This document shows positions 24,256 through 35,411 of a stretch of 64,000 bases of DNA, piece after piece; position 1 is the stretch's first letter; every line of letters starts with the position of its first letter. The DNA lies in NCBI GenBank assembly GCA_003546025.1, contig QPKB01000008.1, forward strand, positions 14,238,310 through 14,302,309, given 5' to 3'. The notes beneath the pieces were generated by a model that saw only the letters and a program-made list of their open reading frames with translations, was not told the origin of the DNA and searched no databases. The DNA is from Camphora micrantha (taxonomy: Eukaryota; Streptophyta; Magnoliopsida; Laurales; Lauraceae). Position numbers and translations under genes: made by a program.

Positions 24256-24351
24256 CAGTTCTCTTCCAAGTTCAAGAGCAGCATCACTGAAAACCTTTCT
24301 GTTTCCTGAATTGCTACCACAGAAGACAATTTTCTATTCAGGTTCAAACCT
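24256..24351 (-). pseudogene. LOG: LOG first-exon fragment, copy B
   Basis: It reads I-V-F-C-G-S-N-S-G-N-R-K-V-F-S-D-A-A-L-E-L-G-R-E-L up to a GTGGGT donor, better preserved than copy A: it keeps the Cys of 'FCGS' and the 12 bases for G-R-E-L. The in-frame TAG just before the core is shared with copy A. No later LOG exon is visible. LOG enzymes release active cytokinin bases from nucleotides; this fragment lacks the catalytic part. Confidence 0.7.
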
Positions 24352-24399
24352 ATCATCTACATGCCTATTGACAAAAAGAAGAACAAGAACAAGAACAAC

Positions 24400-27300
24400 A
24401 AGAAGAAGATCAGAATCTGGGTGAACCATCCATGGTGAAAGCAATAAGAGATTTCTCATCCGTGGTGAACCAACTTCCTGAAGATTCATAATAATCTATA
24501 GAGAAACTAGTGTGCTCATAATATATCAACATTCGTAAAGATTACATATGCATGACTAACGCAAACAAATATTTATTATTAACAGCCACATTAACGGAAA
24601 AAAAAAAAGAAGGAAAATACTCAAAATACATATAGAAATAAGTGAATCATGAAATGGGAAAAGGAAACATACACCTAACTGAAGTATGATACTTTCATTT
24701 AAACTACATAACAGCTAAACTAGACCTCGTTCTAGCACTAAATCTGTAACCCAACTGTACTTTCCAATAAGATTAATTGCCTGTTTTTGTTTAAGCAAAC
24801 TTTTCCACATCGACAAGCAGCAAATTAGGCTGCACATCAAACAAACCGGCAAATTAGGATGCAAGGACAAGTTTTGAAAAGGAATCAACTCCGAAGCATA
24901 CGTGGCTTTACTTAAACAAAAATCCTAAACCTTCAAGAAGTATAGAGAGAGCACTCACAAGCTTACTGAACTCTTGAATTAAGATGCTTCTCATCTTAAG
25001 CACTATAAGCTAGGGGGATTTTTAGACCCAGATTTTGTTTCTGAATCAGGGCCCTGAAATCAAGATTCTGGATGCTAAATTCGTAGAGCAGAAGACATGG
25101 GTGGAACAAAATCTGTAGAGGAGACCATCAATCAAGAACTTACTGTTTCTTCTTTTTTTAAAGAAAAAGAGCTAACTGTTCTTAGTCTACACAAAAGTGC
25201 CCGATAAAGGTGCTGAGATGACACTCAAGTCACTACTTAAATTCTATTATAGAGCCAATTTTTATGAGTCTTTTAAGATCCTCATGTCTGGATTAATACA
25301 CAGAGAAAAATAGCAGCCAGAAAATCCTTTTTGGTAGATTACTGAATCTATAAGTGGATTGGCAAGAGGTTATTTTGGACACCAGGTTGATTAATGAGAC
25401 CTGAATGTCGTTAGTTAAAATATGGCTGGATGAAATACATAGGGGTTTTTTTTTATTATTATTATTATTTTTTTTTATAAGAAATATATAGTACTCATGA
25501 TCCTTGATGATTTTGCTACTAATGTTCCTGTCATGGTTAACTTGCACAATCAAAGCATGGTCCAAAATAGAAGATTTTTTCTCTGAAGTCTGTTTTTAAA
25601 ACACTGTTTCAAGGTTTGATGAAAATGAGACAGACCTGTTGTGTTATTCTCAGCCTAGTTTGCCAAATTGATTGGTGTCTAGGACTGTTTATTCAAATAT
25701 TCAATGAAGAGTGATGATCCCCCTTTTTCCCATTTGATGCTCACTCATTTGTCCTATGGCTTATCATCATCATGATCATCAACAGAGCCTTGTCCCATCA
25801 ATTGGGGGATGGCTAAAAGAGTTCTACTCAAATCTCAAAATGAGTAGAATTCATACTCTAGTATCGAAGTCTTTCCATAGATGACTACTAATCTGACATG
25901 ACCCTCCTCCATTCAAGGAAAAGAGGGATGAGCAAATATAACTTCACATGGACAGAACACCGTACAGTAGATACATGGATGGAGGGATAGCTTTGCGTCC
26001 TGCTCCATTTGATTATGTTTTATTTTCCTCTAGCTTGGAAATCACTCCCACCACTCAAGAAGTAATCCTTTTCTTTTCCAACTAAAAACATATGATGCTA
26101 TCAGCAAGGAAAACACTCAATATATCAGATGGCCACCAGATTATCCTGTAACCGTGCAAGAAAGGGAAATAGCAGTACATTTTTATTGGGAATCTCTTTT
26201 TAGTCAAGGGGCAGGAACAGGATTCAGGACACTGCATCCTTAGATCCAAACCTGTATAACATTGATAAGATCTGAGACTGCACTGCTATAGGTCCGTTAC
26301 AAGCATATCTAATTAATTAGATGTTGTATATAACCAGCAGTTATACATGCTCAAGACAAGGCTAAGAAAGCTCACATTCAACAGAGAAATTCCTCTAAAT
26401 AGATAGCTTGAGAACTTGAGATCCTCTTGTCATTGTGAATATTGAGCATGGACCTGGAAGGTCTACCATTTGAATGCTCTGGAATGTGGATCACATCCTC
26501 ATGGATTTTTGAGCAAAGACGGTCTAGTGTTCAGGAAGAGCAGATCATATCTATAGGTAAAACAAAAAAGTCCCACATGAAAAAACGACATTATCATTCA
26601 GTCAAATTATGGAAAAAAAAATAACAGATCATTCTAAAATGAGTATAAACCCAGACAACACAGTGAAATAGAACCAATATTGTAACTGCTTGTCTTAGTA
26701 CAAGTGCGTTGTACTGTGACTGTGACTTATAATCTCCTCATTCAGTATAGTACCTCATTCTCCTTAACAATCTCCCTATAAAACTTGTATGTGACTGTGA
26801 CTTGCATGATTTAAACTGAGTACTTCGCTATGAAGAACATATTTGGCCCTTAAATATGTACACGTTGGTGGCGTCCTTTTTTCCCTTTTTGATAATCTGA
26901 ATTGCCCAAAGGTTACCAGGGACTGGAAGATCACATCAATCCTTTGGTAGCCTTATTTACAATTTGGTGATCAGATCAAACAGTTCAAATCACCAAGACA
27001 TTCACCCCATTCTATAATGTTCCAAACTTAAGGATTACTACAATCATCAACTCAATGATCAGTATATAGTTCCAGGAAACATGATCAATATATAGTTCCT
27101 CTTTTTCCCTGCAGATTCATCCTAGTTTTATCCGTTACAATGATGTGATATATACGTACAACATGCTGCAGTTTCCTTAAGGTTTTCATCACTACTATAG
27201 AAATTCTAGATTCTGTTACTTAGTAATAACAATGCTTTTAAGAAAGGCATCCAAATCTGTACAGCATATGCAAACATCCTTTGACATTAAGAGATCATTT

Positions 27301-29753
27301 GGTCTCTTTTATCTTCAGTTTATTGTTTTTATAGAGAAAATAATCAAACTTCAAACTTTTCAGTCTTGCAAGATCCCATGATGAGATCACATATCGCGCC
27401 ACTGTTGAGTTGACTGCAATTAGTATCTATAATGAACTTTTCACTAAGGAATCTAGTGTAAAGAGCTATTATTAAATAGACTATGTAATATTACATATTT
27501 CGTACTTCAACTGATGAATTGCCGATATGGTATGGTTTAACGGATTAATGGCTGAAGCCTGAAGCTGCTTTGACTTGGGAAATTACAATTCTAATGGAAT
27601 GGATGCTTATGAGATGGAAAATTGAAATGTTTACACTGCTAATTTCTAGATATTATTCAATTTAATGTCTCTAGAGATTATCCACCTCATTGACCGCAAC
27701 ACACTACAAAAATCTGCTTTTAGCAGATGCTATTCTACTTGCCATCTATCACCTCATAAACTTGGCTATCCTGGAATGTCTTTATGGAGATATGTCATTC
27801 TCAGTTGGATCAAGTGTTAACAGACTATGGCCATACTTATCAAAAAAAACAAAAAAAAAAACAGACTAGGACCAAAGAAACCCAGATCAGACATTCACCT
27901 CAATCCAAGCTTCTGTTTTTTATATACTTAGAAGGTGCTATCAATCATAAGTTACAATCACCATCAAATGCCAAGTTTTTTGGGGAGTAATAATACATGA
28001 GGTCCATCAGGTCAACAGCTTGTTTCTACTCACTTATGGCTGAAGGGCCATGAGTCCAAACCATGGATGTCTATGTTATTGTAATTCAGAGCAAAATCAA
28101 ACTGTTACGTGTGTGCAGTGGCCTGTAATAGAATACCTAGTTAAAACGATGTGTTTCTCTTTAATTCATTACCTATTATATTATATAGAGCAAGCACATA
28201 ACTCATTAGAATATCGATTCACTTGTTATCCATTTTTTGTGCTAATTACCTCTAAGCAGTGTTTAACTTATGACTGATGTTTATATGTCACCATTTCTTG
28301 TCCAATTTGGCTTTCCATAAAGGAAAAGTATCCATCACCCAACAATGCCATAGAATATAAAGTTTGTCCTCATTATCACTAAATCCACTTATGAAGTTTA
28401 TTTATTACCACTTTTAACACTAACCATTTTGAGCCTACAAAAGGAACCCACATGCTGCAATCACATATTTATCACAATTTGTTGCAAAGGCATAGAAAGG
28501 GAAGAAAAAAACTTATTGAGACAACATTTGTTACCATGCTAAAAACCCAAAATCAGTAGGGAAACATCCATGAGAAAAGAACTAATTTTATTAGAATTGA
28601 TTTGCAGTGATGAGAGTACAAATTAAAAGATTCAGTATTTGCATATATATATATATATTTATTTATTTATGGCTAAGGAATGTAAAAGGAAAATAAAAAA
28701 TTATTGAGATAGACAACATTTTACCCAAGAGAGAGAGATGGACAACATTTTTTAAAGTGGTAAACCCCATCAGTGGGGAAACATCCAAGGCAAAAGAATG
28801 GAATTTTATTACAGATGAATATGGAGTAGAGTACATATTAAAAGTTTAAACATTACAAACTACAAACCACGCATCTAGTGCATTGGTTTAAGCATTGTCC
28901 CATTAGGGGACAGCATACTTACACCTGAGGATGAGCGCACTTGAGGGACCATATACCAAGAAACTTTATTAGAAGAAAAAAATGGAATTAAGAATGCAGA
29001 TGAATTAACAAAACGGAAGTCATGGTGGTAAGAGAGGAGTGAGTCCCCTTTGTCCATTGAAAATTTTTTTTGCATGCATTCTCGTCAAAATCACTTAGTG
29101 ACATTGTTGTAATTCTAAAGGCCTAATTTTGCAAATACTAAATTGTGACAAATATGAATGCCACTTAAAAGTTATATTTATCAATACTACATAGGTACTG
29201 TTTTCTTGCAAACTATAAAGAAAAATTCTAAAAATATGCATGATGCTTAAATTTTATATGTATCAATACTATATATAGGTAATTCATGTTGTTTTCTTGC
29301 AAATTATAAAGACAAATTATAAAAAATACATAAACTATAAGAAATGCAGTTATATAAGTAACAAAAATTGTGTTATAGCTACCGTTGTGGTAATAGAAAG
29401 TGAAAAGTTAACAACGGAAAAGGGAAAAGGAGAAAACCAGGGAAGAAAAGCAGAAAAATCACGACTGAAAAAAATAAATCAATGGCATAGTTAAGAATTA
29501 ATAAATAAGTAATTACTCTTTAGAGAGGGCTCCCGCACACGCATTTCAGGCCATTTTTATCTGCAATGAATAAGATGTTCAAAGAATAATAAATTAGAAT
29601 CTAATTAACTTAATCCATTCAACATGACAAAAGTAAATGGTGATTAAAGTTTAGAGATTCATCAAAACTCCAATAATCTTTTCCATCTTCTCTAGGTCCG
29701 CCAAACATAGAACACTACATTACAAACAGATCTATCTCATCTTCTCAAACCAT
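24400..29753. other. intergenic DNA between LOG fragment and CDC20 (copy B)
   Basis: Counterpart of 7700-12999. No gene can be supported. It contains a LINE/SINE-like tail at 25762-25812, a shortened (AT)n at 28643-28659 and a small insertion with a GTGACTGTGACTT repeat near 26711-26755 that copy A lacks. Confidence 0.5.
25762..25812 (-). mobile_element. LINE/SINE-like 3' tail (copy B)
   Basis: Counterpart of 9040-9090: GGGACAAGGCT followed by a GAT-rich tail on the minus strand. Confidence 0.35.
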
Positions 29754-32305
29754 TCATCTGATATAAATCATATTGGTGAAAGGCCCTGCGTTTGCTGTTT
29801 CTGTTGCAGGTTTAGTGACCTTGGGAGATTCAAATACTTTCCAAAACCTTAACGCTTCGTCGGCTCCAGCAGATGCTACTGTGCATCCATCTGGACTCTG
29901 AAAATTTTAGTGAAAACCCAAAAGCAATCAGAAATCAATTAAAATGAGCAAAAACTACTACAAAATCATATGGTTTCAATAGTAAGAGCTTCTGCTCTAA
30001 TACCTGAGCCATGAACAGAACTCGAGAAGTATGACCGGTAAGCTCCGTGATCTTAACCATTGATGGGTACTTCCACAAGGTGAGTTGGTTTTTTGTAAAA
30101 CCATGAGAGCTCAACAATTCCCTCTCGTTCTTGCTCCAAAGCAATGAACAAACTTGTGAACCCGTATCAACAGAATTCAAGCAGGCACCGGTGTGAGTGT
30201 TCCAGAACTTAATGCTCCTATCTCCAGTACCACCCCCAGAAGCAAGCAGGTTTCTCTGGAATGGACTCCATGCCAGAGCTTTCACAGCAGCACTGTGATC
30301 TTCAAATCTGTGAAGCCATTGGGTTCGAGAATTTGAAGAAGCCATCGAGAGGTCCCATATGTAGAGGAGATTGTCATTCCCCCCACTTGCCAATTGCTGA
30401 CCAGAGCCTGACCATTTTAGTCCACACACCTCATCGCCATGGCCTCTGTATGTTTGAATGATGGGGGATCTTATTCTCAAATCATTGTTAATTATCATGG
30501 CATCCTTTCCTCCAGTTGATAGAATATGATCATTCCAAGAAAGAGAGCCAACTCGAGATCGATGACCACCTTGCAGAGTTCTCAACTGCAAGAATATATT
30601 CAATCACACAAACAACATCAGGGAGGCAAATTTATATTTGTTAGAGAAAACACATCTCATTACACTTTAAAATCATATGGAAACCAGCAACTGAAATTAT
30701 AATAATTAGAAACAGAGCCATATGATGTAAGACCAAATCACATACCTTTCGGTTGACGGTAGCGTCCCAGACCTCAACACTGGAACTGTTCAGCCCAACA
30801 GCAATATGCTGCCCATCAGGAGCCCAACTGACGCTGGTTACAGGGCCAGTTTCTTCATCTGTGCTTAAAAGCTCTGAAGCAGATCCATCTGAAGCATCCC
30901 ACAAATGCACCGTGTTGCGCAAAGCAATTGCCACAAAATTGGTAGTGCTCCAATCAAGCAGGTTCAGATAGAAGTCATCTAGAATCTCTGCTGCATCTAG
31001 TGTCCTCTCTGCAGACTGTAATCAGATAAATTGAAAAGAAATCATCAGTTGAAACACCAATGTGAAAAAAGAAGATGGAAATGGAAGCGCATGAGCAGGA
31101 AAATCAATGCCAGAATCAAAGAAACAAGAAATGATAAGAGAACCCACCTTGGAAATGTATCTGCGTTGCTTCATCGATTTCACTTGATAGTTAGATATAC
31201 TCTCCGAAAAGACCTCTTTGCAATTTCTATTTTCAGATGTGGGAGGTTTGTTCGTAAAATTGAGGATTCGGGTTCTATTCATCATGGCAGCTTCTGCCAG
31301 ATGCTTCCTGTAAGCCTCCCTTGATGGAGAAACATCCTCCAGATGCTCTTTCTGTTTTCTGGCATCCAATAACAAGTAACGTGCCATGTCGAAATCCATG
31401 GAAGACCTGTTTGGGATGAATCTGTCACCCTGCACATTATAAAAAGAACAGGGAGTTATCATAAAAATTATACGACAGATAACGTTAATAAAAACATAAC
31501 CAGCTAAATCAGAGATGATGAAGAATTCAAATGAGATTCCATGAATATCTCTTTATGAAGGACGGGAGGAAAGAAAAGCCAGAAACAAGAAAGGACAAAG
31601 AAAAGGGCAATAATAAACAGTTGAATGGATAAATTAGAGATAATGAAAACATAACTAAAATCCTAAATCAGATAGAAGATAAAATTTGAATTGGATCACC
31701 TGAAATCCCTTTTTTTATTGATGAAAAACGAACAGAAAAGAACACCAAGAAACAAAATTCATAGAGAAGGCAATCATAAACCAGAACCATAATCCTATAT
31801 CAGAGATGATTAAGAGATTGAAATCAGATTCTGTTAATATCTTTCCTTTTCCATCTTTCACAAAAACAAACAGGAGACGAAATCCAGAAGCCCAGAAATC
31901 TTCAATTCGAATTCTACCAACATCTCCTACTTTCATGAACAAGAACGAACAAAAAAAAGAAAACCCGGACATCGAACTCAAATCGAATTCAACCCAGCTC
32001 TTCTTCTTTTATGAACAAGAACGAACAAGAAAGAAAACCCAGACACAGAATTCAACCCAATTCTTCTTCTTTTTGTACACAATAACGAACAAAAAAGAGA
32101 ACCCAGAAACAAAAATCAAAGAAAAGGGCAATCAGGCATTTAGTGGATCGATACATACGTGGTTTTGGCTGGGACGGAGTTGCCTCTTGACAGTGTGACG
32201 ACTACGATCCTGAAGCGGTTGCCGAGACTTGGTCCTGCTAGAAAACACTGAAGAAGAAGAAGAAGAAGCAGAAGAAGAAGCAGAAAAGAAAGCTCCACTG
32301 TCCAT
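29754..32305 (-). CDS. CDC20: CDC20 (APC/C activator), copy B, intact
   Basis: Five exons on the minus strand, all phase 0 with GT-AG borders: 32159-32305, 31148-31429, 30746-31015, 30004-30585, 29754-29897. They give 474 codons plus TGA, close to the ~457 aa of Arabidopsis CDC20. The protein activates the anaphase-promoting complex and recruits cyclins and securin for ubiquitination. Seen: Ser-rich N-terminus with S-R-Q-P-L-Q (25-32 region); C-box DRFIPNR at 51-57; R-I-L-N-F-T-N-K-P at 103-111, matching the Mad2-binding motif position; WD40 propeller from about 160 to 455 with L-W-D, I-W-D and F-W-N blade ends; Ile-Arg tail at 473-474 that docks on the APC/C. No KEN box was seen near the N-terminus. 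The start is the ATG at 32305; an upstream in-frame TTG is not a credible plant start. Introns are 729, 132, 160 and 106 bases. Confidence 0.95.
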
Positions 32306-32482
32306 GATATTATAGCACAAAAATCAAAGAACAAAAGGAAAATCCTGCAAAACAAAGAATCAGATGAACAATGCAGTAATAACAAAAATTTCACGAAATC
32401 AATTGCACAGAGTGATAGAGAGAATTTGAGACAGAGAGAGTGAGTGAGTTTAAGCGAGATTTTTCTAAGAGCGCAGAAATCA

Positions 32483-32484
<2 letters not shown>

Positions 32485-32518
<34 letters not shown>
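32485..32518. repeat. (GA)n microsatellite in CDC20 leader (copy B)
   Basis: A run of GA units, CT on the sense strand, lies between the TATA box and the ATG. GA/CT repeats in 5' leaders are often bound by BPC-type factors in plants. Copy A has a shorter, interrupted version at 15738-15770. Confidence 0.7.
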
Positions 32519-32521
<3 letters not shown>

Positions 32522-32545
32522 AGCGAGATTTTTGTCAGAGCGCAG

Positions 32546-32553
32546 CTTTATAG
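32546..32553 (-). promoter_or_regulatory. TATA box, CDC20 copy B
   Basis: CTATAAAG on the minus strand, about 241 bases upstream of the ATG at 32305 and just upstream of the CT-rich leader. Confidence 0.6.
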
Positions 32554-32597
32554 GGGTTTAGTGTTCTAATTTGAGTCGGTTACCAATCTCAAGTCTC

Positions 32598-32630
32598 AAC
32601 GGCAACCTTCTAAATTTAATTTGGCGCCAA
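32598..32630 (-). promoter_or_regulatory. MSA core and palindromic E2F site, CDC20 copy B
   Basis: AACGG at 32598-32602 (MSA core) and TTTGGCGCCAA at 32620-32630, a near-palindromic E2F consensus. Both are 45-85 bases upstream of the TATA box. Together they suggest S and G2/M phase control, as expected for CDC20. Copy A keeps the E2F half-site but has lost one base of the palindrome. Confidence 0.55.
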
Positions 32631-32639
32631 CTGCCACAC

Positions 32640-33374
32640 TCGCTCAATTTTTACACTTGTCAAAAGTTTGTTACTCTGTAGTAAAAGTGAAGTTAAATGG
32701 ATCCTACCTGCGGTAAAGTGAAGTTAAATGGGTCCTGACTGTTTAAAATTTCAGCTCTATCCTATTGGCATGGATTTGGTCCCAAAAATGAAGTATTGTT
32801 GCTATACCTTCATTTTATTGGGGTCCATCTATCTCTACGATTAAGATTTCACGACTTTGGAACCCTCAAACCGTGCAGGGGTAAGCCCATGCTCTATCTT
32901 TTTAAAAGGTTGCAAGCTTTTTAAAATTGGGCCCTACTGTCTCTTGACTTTAGGACAAGAACGAAGGCCCTCACTTTTGCGGGCCGGGCTGAACCTCATC
33001 ATCAAAGGGCCAGATCAACTGGGTAGTACAAGAATGTCTTGACAACTCAGGTTTGGGTTTTTTCTTCTCAGATTACATGTTCTGATTTCCGCTTTTTACA
33101 ATTTGCAGAATATATTGTCATTTTATAACCTATATTGTATATTTAAGAGTGAGTTGATTGAATGAAACTCTTCCCCACCCCCCAACACACACACACACAC
33201 TTCTTTCCTTTTGATTTGTATGTTCCCAATTCCTTTTGATTTGTATGTTCCCAATTGTTGTCCATTGATTTGTATGTTCACAGTTGTTTGTATAAATACC
33301 TAAACAGTTACAATATTAATTTAACTGTAAGTGCCTAAATTAATACGGACTTGATTAGATAATGTAAGACTTTT
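32640..33374. other. intergenic DNA upstream of CDC20 (copy B)
   Basis: No gene was seen. A short tandem duplication of TTTGATTTGTATGTTCCCAA near 33209-33260 is specific to this copy. Confidence 0.5.
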
Positions 33375-34105
33375 TGTTAAATTTATTGGGAAGGATTGGA
33401 TGCCTGCCACCTGAAAGAGAAGGAGAAGAGAAGGTTAGAGCCCCTGTCTGCTATCAGCCAAAGGCATTTCAATGCCTAAGTGCAGTCACTGAACAAAGGG
33501 TGAGTGAGGAAGAGGAAGAGAAAGAGTCTATGTGTGTATATCAATGAGAACATACCTGTCTTGGGCTTGCTTCTTGCATATATATAGGCGGAAGTCCCAT
33601 CAGGCCTGTCTTTAGTGGAGGTAGGTGGAGGTATTATCCCATCGGACCATACCTTGATCTGTCAGTGGTTGAGTCCCATCGGACCTTACTCTGACATTTT
33701 GGAAGGGACGCAGCTATCGGTTAATGATAACTGCTTATCTTTATCTGGCGCATGTTCTTATCTCCTGACACGTTCTGTAACGCGGGACAAGTGTCACTGG
33801 TTAAGAGTCGGTGCTCGTCTCGATTAACAAAACTGAGGATGGCATCGAGGCCAAGCACGACCGTAAGATGGACGTCATCTGGCACTAATGCCGAGTTGCA
33901 CTATGCCGAGCTGGTACTGTTACCGAACTGGAACAATCTCAATGAGACCGGGTCACACCGAGTTGGTACATTTACCGAAGCTAGGATGGTCTCGGTACCG
34001 TGAGAGTATCTTCACTGGCACTGTTGCTGAGATGAGATGAAGCTGAAACCCAGTCGGTACTCTTACTAAAATTAGGGTAATATCTGTATTATGAAATGTC
34101 CCACA
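33375..34105 (-). mobile_element. solo LTR, 731 bp (copy B)
   Basis: Same length and ends as 16614-17344, flanked by ctttt (33370-33374) and cttta (34106-34110). The two copies differ at only a few bases. Confidence 0.55.
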
Positions 34106-35045
34106 CTTTAACAATTTCAATAGATTATATTCCATATCAAAGTGAGCCATTGGCCATTGCCATTTTGTTGCTTTATCTGTGAAATCTAACCTATAGGTTG
34201 AATTTACAAGTATCTCAAATAACAAGCAATATTTGGTTTTTTGGCCAAATATGTTGTCTATCTATGTATCTGTTCCTCCATGCTTATGGGTGGATGTATC
34301 AATTGTATAAGGGTACATCCATATTGTATTTTGATGGCTGATGTTGTTGTTGAACCTATTCTTTGTTTTATTATGTCATTTTTCTTTCTTTTTATTTTGA
34401 ATTATAACAAAATTGTTAGGGGTTATTTACACTGAAAAAGGAATTTTAGTTTTTTTGTCAGTTTAGTCAATGTGTTTGAAAATGAAACATGCTTACAACT
34501 TATACTTCGCCTCTCATCTACTGTTGTTTTTAATATTTTGTCTGAATTTTGAGTTTCTCATTTTTAAGAAAAAAAAAAAAAAAAAAACTTGTAGTTGATT
34601 GAGAACTAAACCATGACAATTGCTCTTACTTTAACTTAATTTATTTTATCTAATATAGATCTTATGTTAATTAATTACACAGTTCATGGTTTAGAGTGTG
34701 GTTATGAAGCCCATGATTGGATATAGAGTCCATGATTTCCCAACTAGTGGCGTCTAATATCACTTATGTTATTATTTTATTGTGATATTTTCTTGAAAAT
34801 ACTCAGCCACAAGACATGATTTTTTTTCTTTGTTTAGAAAATGACATATTTAACTGCATCGATGATGTGACAATCATGTAACGCTTTTAAAACAAAAGGA
34901 ATGGTGAGGGTAATTGTAAAAAAATTGCTTTTAAGTTGAGATATGACTTTTGATGAGAAAATGTTAGTTGATACATTTAAATACTTTATATCCATTTAAA
35001 CTCAATATATTTTCTCTTTTGTTGTTGCTAATGTGAAGAAAGTAT
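34106..35045. other. intergenic AT-rich DNA (copy B)
   Basis: Counterpart of 17345-18282. No gene was seen. It ends with the copia target site AGTAT at 35041-35045. Confidence 0.55.
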
Positions 35046-35366
35046 TGTTGTGCGCGTGTATGCGGAAACGTGAATTAATGCGATCGAGCAAACAATAAAC
35101 CACACAAGATCAAGCAATCACACACAAGAGAATTACGTGGTTTGACAATCTTGCCTACGTCCACGGGAAAGAAACTCGACTCTCCTTGGATTCACTCTCT
35201 GTATGATATGTTCTAGTCCATCATGGATTACCCATTACATCATATATATAATGCTCTCTTTCTTATCCCCCAAGAAACCTTATCTTAGTCAATAAGAAAG
35301 TCCTGGTACAATTACCAAAAATACCCATGACTCTGAACCCATTAGTCTGGACCCACTAGGCCAACA
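35046..35366 (-). repeat. 3' LTR of the copia element
   Basis: 321 bp, TG...CA ends, same length as the partner. It contains a TATATATA-like box near 35244-35251. Confidence 0.95.
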
Positions 35367-35378
35367 ATCTCCCCCTCC
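35367..35378 (-). other. polypurine tract of the copia element
   Basis: GGAGGGGGAGAT on the minus strand, directly upstream of the 3' LTR; it primes plus-strand DNA synthesis. Confidence 0.85.
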
Positions 35379-35411
35379 AGACGATGGGGAAGACGCCTCT
35401 GAACCCCCTTA

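Larger units (their letters stand above)
19308..35218 (+). repeat. large direct duplication, copy B
   Basis: This is the second copy of 2729-18455. From about 20380 to 24000 it differs from copy A by a high density of single-base insertions spread evenly through unique sequence. Elsewhere the copies differ by sparse substitutions and microsatellite length. Confidence 0.95.
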
